Source: Cellvibrionaceae bacterium
GTDB taxonomy: Bacteria; Pseudomonadota; Gammaproteobacteria; Pseudomonadales; Cellvibrionaceae
Assembly (NCBI GenBank): GCA_021151825.1
Contig: JAGKWQ010000008.1
Coordinates: forward strand, 62,001-126,000
Direction: 5' to 3'
Length of the DNA stretch: 64,000 bases
This document shows, piece by piece, positions 26,754 to 34,135 of the stretch. The notes under the pieces were generated by a model, which saw nothing but the letters and a program-made list of their open reading frames with translations, ran no database searches and was not told where the DNA came from. Within the stretch, counting starts at the first letter, position 1. Each line of letters begins with the position of its first letter. The translations under genes were made by a program, and so were the position numbers.

Positions 26754-27437
26754 ATGCAAGAAGTATATAGCGCCCAAACGCCCCAGATATTGAGCCAAAG
26801 CGAAACCAGCAAAGTGTTGCGTAATACTTATTTTTTGCTTGGACTAACCTTGGCTTTTAGCACCATCACAGCAGGGATTGCCATGGCTGCAGGTATCGGC
26901 CATGGTGCCGGCCTTGTTATGAGCCTGATTGCAATGGCCCTAATATGGTTCGTATTACCAAAAACGGCCAATTCCGCTTCAGGCTTGGCAGTTGTTTTTA
27001 TTTTCACTGGATTAATAGGCGCTGGACTTGGCCCAGTTCTTAATAGATACCTAGCCATGGAAAATGGTGCATCTATCATCATGCAAGCCTTAGGTGGCAC
27101 CGCCGTTATATTCGTTGGTCTTTCGGCTTACGTACTCGCTTCCCGAAAAAATTTCAGCTTTTTAGGTGGATTTGTTGCTGTTGGCATGATGTTAATGCTC
27201 GCCATTATGCTTTTCTTGCTTGGAGCATCCTTTTTCGGTTACCAGTTTTCTGCCCTTCATTTGGCTTTTTCTGCCGGTATTGTTTTATTGATGTCCGCAC
27301 TTATTCTTTACCAAACAAGCGAGATTATTCATGGTGGCGAGACAAATTACATTCTTGCAACCACGAGTCTTTATTTATCTATCGTCAATCTTTTCACAAG
27401 CCTCCTGCATTTACTGGGTGTAGCTAACGACGACTAG
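26754..27437 (+). CDS. Bax inhibitor-1/YccA family membrane protein
   Basis: A 227-residue protein with seven hydrophobic segments, of the BI-1/TMBIM family. E. coli YccA is a substrate and modulator of the FtsH protease. The start at 26754 has GGAG six nt upstream; an earlier ATG pair at 26739 lacks one. The C-terminal helix contains the family-type aspartates (GVANDD at the extreme end). It is followed by its own terminator and then the tus genes, the same order as in Pseudomonas. Confidence 0.9.
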   Translation: MQEVYSAQTPQILSQSETSKVLRNTYFLLGLTLAFSTITAGIAMAAGIGHGAGLVMSLIAMALIWFVLPKTANSASGLAVVFIFTGLIGAGLGPVLNRYLAMENGASIIMQALGGTAVIFVGLSAYVLASRKNFSFLGGFVAVGMMLMLAIMLFLLGASFFGYQFSALHLAFSAGIVLLMSALILYQTSEIIHGGETNYILATTSLYLSIVNLFTSLLHLLGVANDD

Positions 27438-27467
27438 CAGCATTAATTAGCACAAAACAAAACACTA

Positions 27468-27497
27468 AAGGCTCCACAAAGGAGCCTTATTTTTTTG
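27468..27497 (+). terminator. Intrinsic terminator after the YccA-family gene
   Basis: An 8-bp stem AAGGCTCC/GGAGCCTT with loop ACAAA is followed by ATTTTTTT. It separates this gene from tusD, whose ATG is only 13 bp further, so tus transcription likely depends on a promoter overlapping this region or on read-through. Confidence 0.9.
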
Positions 27498-27509
27498 ATT
27501 GCAACCTTT

Positions 27510-27902
27510 ATGATATTCTCAATTAATGTCCAATCCCCTCCCTACTCATCTCAGGCCAGTTACAGCGCCTATCAATTTTGCAAAGCTTTATTAAGACAAG
27601 GCCATAATCTTCATCGTGTATTTTTTTATCAGGATGGCATCTACAACGCAACCAATCTGGCCGCGCCCCCACAAGACGAATTAGACCTGTATAGCGAATG
27701 GCAAAAACTTGCAAAAGAACACAGCGTAGAGTTAGTTGTTTGCATTGCAGCCGCCTTGAAGCGTGGATTACTCAATCAAGAGGAATCAATTCGCTATCAA
27801 AAAGAAAATTATAACCTTGCCGATGGATTTACTTTGGGAGGACTGGGACAACTAATTGAAGCGGCAGCAGTATCAGATCGATTAATTACATTTGGAAATT
27901 AA
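27510..27902 (+). CDS. tusD: Sulfurtransferase TusD
   Basis: DsrE-fold subunit of the TusBCD complex, which relays persulfide sulfur from TusA to TusE for 2-thiouridine formation at the tRNA wobble base. With ATG at 27510 the protein is 130 residues; the active cysteine C78 in ELVVCIAAALKRG is at the same number as in E. coli. FFYQDGIYNATNL and GFTLGGLGQLIEAA are conserved. It overlaps the upstream end of tusC and heads the tusDCBE unit. Confidence 0.95.
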   Translation: MIFSINVQSPPYSSQASYSAYQFCKALLRQGHNLHRVFFYQDGIYNATNLAAPPQDELDLYSEWQKLAKEHSVELVVCIAAALKRGLLNQEESIRYQKENYNLADGFTLGGLGQLIEAAAVSDRLITFGN

Positions 27903-27903
27903 T

Positions 27904-28266
27904 ATGCACAAAAAAATCCTATTAATTAGTCGCCATGCCCCCTATGGCACCTCCATTGCAAAAGACGCATTAGATGCTGCATTAGCCGCAGCAATTTATG
28001 ATCAAGATCTGTGTATGCTTTTTATGGATGACGGTATATTCCAATTATTAAGAGATCAGCAAGCTCAAGAAATTTCTCAAAAAAGCTTCACTTCAATGTT
28101 ATCTGCCTTGCCTTTTTACGACATAGATAAAATATATATTCATCAAGAGTCCCTGGAACAGCGAGGACTAACAATTGAAAGTTTGATTATTGAGAATGCG
28201 GCAATTGTAAATAGCACTCAGATATCCACCCTTCTAAACAATCAAGATCATATTCTGAGCTTTTAG
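27904..28266 (+). CDS. tusC: Sulfurtransferase complex subunit TusC
   Basis: DsrF-fold subunit of TusBCD; 120 residues (E. coli 119). LLISRHAPYGTSIAKDALDAALAAA and LLFMDDGIFQLL-like FMDDGIFQLL identify it. The ATG at 27904 follows GGAAATTAAT, a pattern repeated before neighbouring genes; the frame could extend to 27892, inside the end of tusD. It is translationally close to tusD and tusB. Confidence 0.93.
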   Translation: MHKKILLISRHAPYGTSIAKDALDAALAAAIYDQDLCMLFMDDGIFQLLRDQQAQEISQKSFTSMLSALPFYDIDKIYIHQESLEQRGLTIESLIIENAAIVNSTQISTLLNNQDHILSF

Positions 28267-28269
28267 AGC

Positions 28270-28578
28270 ATGAGCACATTACATACCGTCAATAAGTCAC
28301 CTTTTACAAGCAGCGCTCTTAAATCCTGTGTTTTGATTTGCAGATCCCAGGATGGAATATTATTACTGGAAGATGGGGTGTTTGGCTCTCTGCAAAGTGC
28401 ACCGGATTCCCTGGAGTTAAGTGCACTTAACCAGAAAGGCATTCATATTTATGCGCTTTTAAATGACGTAAAGGCACGAGCCCTTGAACATAAAATTGCT
28501 GATTACATTCAATTAATTTCTTATGATGAATTTGTATCTCTGACCGTTAACTTTAAACGTGTTCAAAGCTGGTATTAA
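28270..28578 (+). CDS. tusB: Sulfurtransferase complex subunit TusB
   Basis: DsrH-fold subunit of TusBCD; 102 residues, of normal length. It begins MSTLHTVNKSPF, as TusB proteins do, and has ILLLEDGVFG and the IQLISYDEFVSLTV C-terminal block. It starts 4 bp after the tusC stop and ends one base before the tusE start, indicating tight coupling. Confidence 0.92.
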   Translation: MSTLHTVNKSPFTSSALKSCVLICRSQDGILLLEDGVFGSLQSAPDSLELSALNQKGIHIYALLNDVKARALEHKIADYIQLISYDEFVSLTVNFKRVQSWY

Positions 28579-28579
28579 T

Positions 28580-28912
28580 ATGCATCTAATTGTCAACAAT
28601 CAACAGCTCGCAGTAGATAAAGACGGCTATCTGGAGGATCTGCAACAATGGAGTACAGATGTAGCTACCGAAATTGCGCAGAATGAAAACATTCAACTAT
28701 CAGCTGCTCACTGGGAAATAATTTATTTGTTGCAAGATTTTTATAAAGAATTTGAAATTTCGCCAGCAATGCGCGCACTGGTAAAATACACAGAAAAGAA
28801 ATTAGGCTCGGAAAAAGGAAAAAGCATTTACCTACTTCAACTATTTCCACCTAGCCCTGCAAAAATCGCAAGCAAAATTGCCGGCCTCCCTCGCCCCGCA
28901 AATTGCCTATAA
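28580..28912 (+). CDS. tusE: Sulfur carrier protein TusE
   Basis: DsrC-family protein that accepts persulfide sulfur from TusBCD and passes it to MnmA. The 110-residue product ends GLPRPANCL, with the single functional cysteine C109 as penultimate residue. The second cysteine, 11 residues upstream, that marks true sulfite-reductase DsrC is absent, so this is TusE and not DsrC. The ATG at 28580 is preferred over 28559. Confidence 0.94.
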   Translation: MHLIVNNQQLAVDKDGYLEDLQQWSTDVATEIAQNENIQLSAAHWEIIYLLQDFYKEFEISPAMRALVKYTEKKLGSEKGKSIYLLQLFPPSPAKIASKIAGLPRPANCL

Positions 28913-28933
28913 TTTAAGCGATACCATTAAAAT

Positions 28934-28963
28934 AAAAAAGCGAGCCCTGGGCTCGCTTTTTTA
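28934..28963. terminator. Bidirectional terminator between tusE and yajC
   Basis: The stem AGCGAGC/GCTCGCT, extendable by flanking A6 and T6 runs, serves the plus-strand tus operon and the convergent minus-strand yajC. Confidence 0.9.
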
Positions 28964-28999
28964 TTAACTCTGGACCAGGCAAAAATACTTTAATACAAC

Positions 29000-29344
29000 T
29001 TAAGCCGCATCAATAGATTTTATAGTGCCTTTTGGTAAAACAGCGTGAACTGCAACTTTCTGAAACTTGAGTTCCACATTGTTGCCAGTTTCAAGAACCA
29101 CATAATTTTCATCTACTTTGATGATTTTACCCAACATTCCGCTAGTCATTATAACCTCATCTCCTTTTGCCAAAGCGGTCACCAAATTTTGATGCTCTTT
29201 CTGGCGCTTGCGTTGAGGACGAATAATCAACAAATACATAAACAGAAACATACCACCAAACATTAACAACGTAATCATTGGATTACCCTGCTGGGCTGGT
29301 GCGGCCTGAGTCTGGGCCATTGCGGATGCAACTAGGAAACTCAT
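29000..29344 (-). CDS. yajC: Preprotein translocase accessory subunit YajC
   Basis: A 114-residue single-span membrane protein that associates with SecDF and the Sec translocon. A membrane helix (about 24-42) is followed by RPQRKRQKEHQ, the family signature, and TSGMLGKIIKVDENYVVLE. In most gammaproteobacteria yajC lies between tgt and secD; here it is flanked by convergent tusE and an AraC-type gene, with no secD or tgt nearby. It may be a relocated or second copy. Confidence 0.92.
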   Translation of the reverse strand: MSFLVASAMAQTQAAPAQQGNPMITLLMFGGMFLFMYLLIIRPQRKRQKEHQNLVTALAKGDEVIMTSGMLGKIIKVDENYVVLETGNNVELKFQKVAVHAVLPKGTIKSIDAA

Positions 29345-29450
29345 GGATCTAACCTCTCAGAATAAAGAGCGCTAACTCTACCTGTTTTGCAACAAGCAAG
29401 CAATTAGCGCAATTTAATCTAAAGGAAGGGATAAAGACGGTAGAAAGCTA

Positions 29451-29987
29451 TCAGGCATAATCCCTGAAAAGCTTTCTAAATACACTGGGGGATAAACTTG
29501 TCCAACGCTTAAAAGCATTTGTAAAGCTTGTTCGATCAGAAAAATCCAACGCTTTAGAGACAGTATCGACACTCATGTGTTCATCAATAAGGTATTTGAT
29601 TGCATAGTGAAAGCGAAGAACATCGCGCAACTGAGCGAAATTAGCTCCCTGTTGTTGCAATCGACGCTGAAGCGTCCTTTTGGACAACTTGAGATCTTCC
29701 GCAATTCGATCAATACAAAGATCTTCACGGCCAACCCTTTGTTTTAAAGCATCAATCACTCTGGCAGAAACACCTTCGAATTTTGGTATTTCAGCCATAG
29801 CCAAATATTCTGGATAAGATCTTACTTCTGATCCTTCGAAAGGGTTTTCTGAATATTGTTCGCTGTTACGGTAGATTCGCTGTAATTGAATCATCCAGGC
29901 GTCTCCTTTGCCAATCAAGGGCGTTGTTAAATCAATCAGGAGCATTTTTCCAAGGGCAAACGATTGTTTACCTCTCCGGTCATCCAT
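29451..29987 (-). CDS. AraC-family regulator (short)
   Basis: A 178-residue protein with a C-terminal AraC/XylS double helix-turn-helix (about 85-176): DRIAEDLKLSKRTLQRRLQQQGANF and VSKALDFSDRTSFTNAFKRWTSLSPSVFR. Most AraC regulators are about 300 residues with a larger N-terminal sensing domain; this one has only about 80 residues before the HTH, with no recognisable sensor. It could be a naturally short form or a truncated gene. The target is unknown. Confidence 0.85.
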   Translation of the reverse strand: MDDRRGKQSFALGKMLLIDLTTPLIGKGDAWMIQLQRIYRNSEQYSENPFEGSEVRSYPEYLAMAEIPKFEGVSARVIDALKQRVGREDLCIDRIAEDLKLSKRTLQRRLQQQGANFAQLRDVLRFHYAIKYLIDEHMSVDTVSKALDFSDRTSFTNAFKRWTSLSPSVFRKLFRDYA

Positions 29988-30107
29988 GAAAGTTCATACT
30001 CAACTATTGAGGATTATAGACGAACTTTTTTTGAATCAAAGTGAAACAAGTATAATTTACAAACAAAACGTGACTTTATTATCACACATCATTATATAAA
30101 TACTCTT

Positions 30108-30581
30108 TTAAATGCCATTGCGTATAAGTGCAAGTATTTCCTGGTCATGAGTCTTGGTATTTACCTTATCCATAATCTTCACCAGTCGCCCTTCTTTGTT
30201 GATTAAAAAACTGGTGCGCAAAATTCCCATAAACTCTCTACCCATGAATTTCTTGAGCCCCCACACGCCATATTTTTCAGCGATGGAATGATCTTCATCA
30301 GACAGAAGTTCAAAATTCAACTCGTACTTATCAACAAATTTTTTTATTTTTGCTGGTGAATCAGGGCTTACCCCCAAAACCACAGTATCAAGCTCGGCAA
30401 ATACACTTTGATTATTGCGAATTCCACAGGCCTGTACGGTACAGCCAGGCGTGGAAGCCTTTGGATAAAAATATAAAACAACGTTGTTTTTTCCTTTAAA
30501 ATCTTTCAAGGAAATATCTTCATTATGAAAATTTTTTAAGGTAAATGTTGGTGCAAGATTGCCAATTTTTGGAAAAGCCAT
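30108..30581 (-). CDS. bcp: Thioredoxin-dependent peroxiredoxin Bcp/PrxQ
   Basis: Reduces hydrogen peroxide and organic hydroperoxides. The 157-residue protein has the peroxidatic cysteine C47 in STPGCTVQACG and the resolving cysteine C52 five residues later, the atypical two-cysteine PrxQ arrangement. YFYPKA precedes the motif as usual. Monocistronic by context. Confidence 0.95.
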   Translation of the reverse strand: MAFPKIGNLAPTFTLKNFHNEDISLKDFKGKNNVVLYFYPKASTPGCTVQACGIRNNQSVFAELDTVVLGVSPDSPAKIKKFVDKYELNFELLSDEDHSIAEKYGVWGLKKFMGREFMGILRTSFLINKEGRLVKIMDKVNTKTHDQEILALIRNGI

Positions 30582-30670
30582 GAAGATATTAACTCCGAAA
30601 ATACTTTAAAATATTTTGTGATTCTGTTTGTCCTGCATAAGCTCCGCACAATTTTTTTGTTACGCCAGGG

Positions 30671-31357
30671 TCAATCTTTTTTATCAAATAACCCAAAAAG
30701 TGCATCTTTTTCATCAGCTGTTACCGTCGTTGTAACTACCGGTGACTCGATAACAGGATATCTAACACAATTACGCCCATCACGCTTTGCTTGATAAAGC
30801 CAAGCATCTACTCGCTCAATAAATCCTTCATGGGTATCGCTGTGATGACTACGAAATTCATCGACACCTAAACTTGCGGTCACCGATAATGATTGGCCTT
30901 CATAAATCAGCGGGGTGCTCTCAATCGCCTCACGCAAACGCTCGGCAACATTTTTTGCCTGACGCAAGTCCGTGTTAGGCAACAAAACTACAAATTCTTC
31001 GCCACCAAAACGACAGGCATAATCCAATTTACGAATAGCCAAAGTAATTTGACGGGCAACGAGAACCAAAACCTGATTGCCAACTTCATGCCCCCATGTA
31101 TCATTAAATTTTTTAAAGTGATCTATATCCAATACAATCAGGGAGAGAGCCTGAAAAGAACGACGACTGCGCTCCATTTCAAGTGGCAGGGTATCCGAAA
31201 AAAAACGAAAATTATACAAACCGGTAAGAGCATCTGTACGCACCTGCTCTTTCAGCAAATCAATCTCACCTCGCAAGCTCTGTAATTCATGCAAAAATTG
31301 GCAGGGAGAGTCCCCTAGCGGGCACAAGTGCAATTCGGATGCAGATGATGAATCCAT
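30671..31357 (-). CDS. GGDEF diguanylate cyclase
   Basis: Synthesises cyclic di-GMP. With ATG at 31357 the protein is 228 residues. A short N-terminal helix (QSLRGEIDLLKEQVRTDALTGLYN) leads into the GGDEF domain; the active-site motif is GGEEF at 118-122, and an RKLD I-site lies five residues before it, so product inhibition is expected. There is no membrane segment or sensor domain: the N-terminal 40 residues carry two cysteines (CPLGDSPC). It lies downstream of aguB. Confidence 0.9.
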   Translation of the reverse strand: MDSSSASELHLCPLGDSPCQFLHELQSLRGEIDLLKEQVRTDALTGLYNFRFFSDTLPLEMERSRRSFQALSLIVLDIDHFKKFNDTWGHEVGNQVLVLVARQITLAIRKLDYACRFGGEEFVVLLPNTDLRQAKNVAERLREAIESTPLIYEGQSLSVTASLGVDEFRSHHSDTHEGFIERVDAWLYQAKRDGRNCVRYPVIESPVVTTTVTADEKDALFGLFDKKD

Positions 31358-31438
31358 AGAAAGAATCAGAACAATAAAATAATTGAATAAGTTGCTATCC
31401 AGTCTAGACGATAGCACTCCTTACCACCAATCAAATAC

Positions 31439-31469
31439 ACTACGGCTTACACATTAGGATTGCCGTAGT
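31439..31469. other. Hairpin between aguB and the GGDEF gene
   Basis: An 8-bp perfect inverted repeat ACTACGGC/GCCGTAGT with a 15-base loop, just past the aguB stop. No T-run follows, so it is not a standard terminator. Confidence 0.4.
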
Positions 31470-31475
31470 CTTTGA

Positions 31476-32375
31476 TCAATCGCGATAAATTTTCAGCAAA
31501 TCGCCATAATGATCAATTCGCCGATCACGCAAATAAGGCCACATACGACGCACCGTTTCACTGCGAGACAAATCCACAGCGACCACGTTTGTTTCTTCTT
31601 GATTAGTAGCGGCCTCGTATAGGAACTCACCCTGAGGGCCCGTAATAAAACTGCTCCCCCAAAATTGCAAACCAGGTCCGCCAGCGGGGTCAGGTTCGTG
31701 ACCAACGCGATTAACGCTAATCACCGGTATACCATTCGCTATTGCATGCGCACGCTGTACAGTAATCCATGCCTCACGTTGTCGCAGCTGCTCATCATGT
31801 TTTTCCTGCGGAGACCAGCCAATAGCAGTTGGATAGATAAGTACATCGGCACCAGCCATTGCCATCAACCTCGCAGCCTCGGGAAACCATTGATCCCAAC
31901 AGACCAAAATACCCAGTTTACCGACTGAGGTCTGGATTGGATGAAAACCCAAATCGCCTGGCGTGAAGTAGAATTTTTCGTAGTAACCTGGATCATCAGG
32001 AATATGCATCTTGCGATATTTGCCCGCAATACTGCCATCGCGATCAATAACCACAGCAGTATTATGATGCAACCCCACACCACGTTTCTCAAAGAGTGAG
32101 GCAACAATTACAACATCAAGCTCACGGGCTAAAGCAGCTAAAATTTCCGTGCTCGGGCCGGGAATAGGTTCAGCCAAATCAAAGTGATCAGAAATTTCTT
32201 GCTGGCAAAAATACAGACCTCGATGCAATTCCTGTAATACAACAAGTTCAGCTCCCTGCTCTGCTGCAATACGAATTTGCGCAATAGATTTGGCAAAATT
32301 CGCGGCCAAATCAGCAGTGCAGGATTGCTGCACCACTCCAACTTTTAACAATTTTTTTTGGCGATCTTTTTGCAT
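31476..32375 (-). CDS. aguB: N-carbamoylputrescine amidase
   Basis: Nitrilase-superfamily enzyme converting N-carbamoylputrescine to putrescine, CO2 and ammonia. The 299-residue protein shows the Glu-Lys-Cys triad: E49 (LQELHRG), K122 (KYRKMHIP) and C159 (LVCWDQWFPEA). It starts immediately after the aguA stop, with no intervening base, and completes the agmatine deiminase route of arginine-derived polyamine synthesis. Confidence 0.96.
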   Translation of the reverse strand: MQKDRQKKLLKVGVVQQSCTADLAANFAKSIAQIRIAAEQGAELVVLQELHRGLYFCQQEISDHFDLAEPIPGPSTEILAALARELDVVIVASLFEKRGVGLHHNTAVVIDRDGSIAGKYRKMHIPDDPGYYEKFYFTPGDLGFHPIQTSVGKLGILVCWDQWFPEAARLMAMAGADVLIYPTAIGWSPQEKHDEQLRQREAWITVQRAHAIANGIPVISVNRVGHEPDPAGGPGLQFWGSSFITGPQGEFLYEAATNQEETNVVAVDLSRSETVRRMWPYLRDRRIDHYGDLLKIYRD

Positions 32376-33419
32376 TTAAAATTGCTCCAAAACACCTTCC
32401 GGAATTTGCATGGTAATGCAGTGCAAGCTTCCACCTTGTTCGATCAACGATAAGCACAGAATGCCCATAATTTCATAACCGGGAAACGCTTGCGAAACCA
32501 CTTCTAACGCTTCCTCGTCCATTGGCAAATCATAAATAGGGACCAATACCGCTTCATTGATTACCAAAAAATTCGCGTAGGTCGATGGCAAACGCGCATC
32601 TGAATCACGCCCTAAAACCGGACCGGACCAAGGCAACGGTAACAAACGATAAGGTTCGCCATCAGCATTGGTAAATGTTTTTAACTGTTCTTCCATTAGC
32701 TTTAGTGATGCGTAATGTTCGTCTTGTTCATCATCACAGGCGGTATAAACAATCGTGTTATTGGGGCACAAACGCGCCAGAGTATCTATATGCCCATCAG
32801 TATCATCACCGGCAAGATAACCATGATCCAACCAATTGATTTTACGCACACCAAAATCAGATTTTAAACGCGACTCTATTTCGTCTTTACTTAAATCCGG
32901 ATTACGATTTTTATTTAACAAGCAAGAAGACGTTGTCAGCAAAGTTCCTTGCCCATCCGTTTCTACAGAGCCACCTTCCAACACCCAATCCCGACCTTCA
33001 AGCGATGCATAAGGAAATACGTTTTGTGAAAATAACTGACGAGTAATTTGATCATCCTGTGCATGTGGAAATTTGTTGCCCCAACCATTAAATTTAAAAT
33101 CCAATAATTTAAATCCATCCGGGGTTTCCACTGTTAACGGACCATGATCCCTTGCCCAGGTATCATCGCTATCACACGGATAAAAATAGATGTATTCCAG
33201 CGGAGCACCCATGGCATCCAACCGTACACGTATCGTTTCAAGCTCATCTTCCGGGGCGGCGATAACGACATCCGCATAGTCACTGATAACCGTGGCAAGT
33301 GCTTCATAGAGTTCTGTCACTTCCTCATGAATCCAGCTCCACGGAGTATTTTTATGCGGCCAGGTGAGCAAGACGGCATCTTGCGGTTCCCATTCTGCGG
33401 GTAAACGTTGGCTTGACAT
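32376..33419 (-). CDS. aguA: Agmatine deiminase
   Basis: Hydrolyses agmatine to N-carbamoylputrescine. The ATG at 33419 (347 residues) has an AGGTG ribosome-binding site; the longer frame begins with GTG. MSSQRLPAEWEPQDAVLLTWPH is the family N-terminus; the catalytic cysteine is C334 in GGSLHCITMQIP. WARDHGP and the LAGDDTDGHID block are present. It forms an operon with aguB, and its promoter overlaps the terminator of the lipoprotein gene upstream. Confidence 0.96.
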   Translation of the reverse strand: MSSQRLPAEWEPQDAVLLTWPHKNTPWSWIHEEVTELYEALATVISDYADVVIAAPEDELETIRVRLDAMGAPLEYIYFYPCDSDDTWARDHGPLTVETPDGFKLLDFKFNGWGNKFPHAQDDQITRQLFSQNVFPYASLEGRDWVLEGGSVETDGQGTLLTTSSCLLNKNRNPDLSKDEIESRLKSDFGVRKINWLDHGYLAGDDTDGHIDTLARLCPNNTIVYTACDDEQDEHYASLKLMEEQLKTFTNADGEPYRLLPLPWSGPVLGRDSDARLPSTYANFLVINEAVLVPIYDLPMDEEALEVVSQAFPGYEIMGILCLSLIEQGGSLHCITMQIPEGVLEQF

Positions 33420-33433
33420 AAAAAACACCTCAT

Positions 33434-33464
33434 TAAAAAAATGGCCAGATCGATACTGGCCATT
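33434..33464 (-). terminator. Terminator of the upstream lipoprotein gene, overlapping the aguA promoter
   Basis: On the minus strand the 9-bp stem AATGGCCAG/CTGGCCATT is followed by seven T. It ends 15 nt before the aguA ATG, so the hairpin lies inside the space that must also hold the aguA promoter. Confidence 0.85.
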
Positions 33465-33467
33465 ATA
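33462..33467 (-). promoter_or_regulatory. Candidate aguA promoter -10 element
   Basis: A TATAAT on the minus strand overlaps the 5' arm of the terminator hairpin. The predicted transcript would start in the hairpin loop, so the aguA message would not itself form the terminator. The -35 region is weak (GTGAAC at 17 bp). Confidence 0.45.
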
Positions 33468-33510
33468 AACAAGCTATATGATGGGTTCACGACAGATTTG
33501 TAGCAGCGGA

Positions 33511-34065
33511 TTAATTAGCAGGCTGAATGGTCTCTTTAGCAGGCAGCGAAATAATCCCATCCGCCTCCACTGACTTCTCATTTGTCCCTTTTTGCGATTT
33601 GGCAGGAGGAGGGCCTACCTGCACTATTGCAGTAATAACCCGGCTATCACGCTGCTCATTCTGAATAATACTGGCCTGTAAATTAACGTAATAACGCCCG
33701 GCTGCTGGCGCATTAACCTGAATGGGCAATTTATACTCTGCTTCCTGTGTCAGCAGGAACTCGAAATGACTTACAGGCGAAACCAGCTCCAACCCTGTAC
33801 TTACCGTTACATCTATATGCATTGCACCGCCCATTGGTGGTGCAGACAAAACCAGTTCAAGGTTGCTCACACCGGGAGCTTCCAGAAAAAATGGTTGGGA
33901 ATTTTTTAACGTGATGGATGCACCCGGTTTAGCGAGATACGCGCGCGATTCACTTTTTTGTACGGTTGAAATTTGCGTATCGGGGGTGTCACATGCCGAT
34001 AATAAAACCGCCAATATGCCAATACTCCCTGCTAATGCAGCCCTCCAAAAACGTACTTTATCCAT
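33511..34065 (-). CDS. Hypothetical lipoprotein
   Basis: A 184-residue exported protein. The signal peptide (MDKVRFWRAALAGSIGILAVLLSAC) ends in a lipobox LLSAC, so the mature protein should be anchored by an N-terminal lipidated cysteine. The rest is beta-rich with repeated Val/Leu-Ser-Pro strands (SNLELVLSAPPMGG, GRYYVNLQASI) and a charged C-terminal tail. No family recognised. It lies 70 bp downstream of the putative zinc-peptidase lipoprotein on the same strand, and they may be cotranscribed. Confidence 0.8.
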   Translation of the reverse strand: MDKVRFWRAALAGSIGILAVLLSACDTPDTQISTVQKSESRAYLAKPGASITLKNSQPFFLEAPGVSNLELVLSAPPMGGAMHIDVTVSTGLELVSPVSHFEFLLTQEAEYKLPIQVNAPAAGRYYVNLQASIIQNEQRDSRVITAIVQVGPPPAKSQKGTNEKSVEADGIISLPAKETIQPAN

Positions 34066-34135
34066 ATTTCTATTACCTGTTTAAGTAGCTACTTAAGTAC
34101 AGCAAATTAAGTACAGCAAGGCTTGATCAGCGTCG

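Noticed and set aside
28580..28912. DsrC-type sulfite-reductase subunit instead of TusE
   Set aside because: Only the penultimate cysteine is present; the second DsrC cysteine is missing and tusBCD lie directly upstream.
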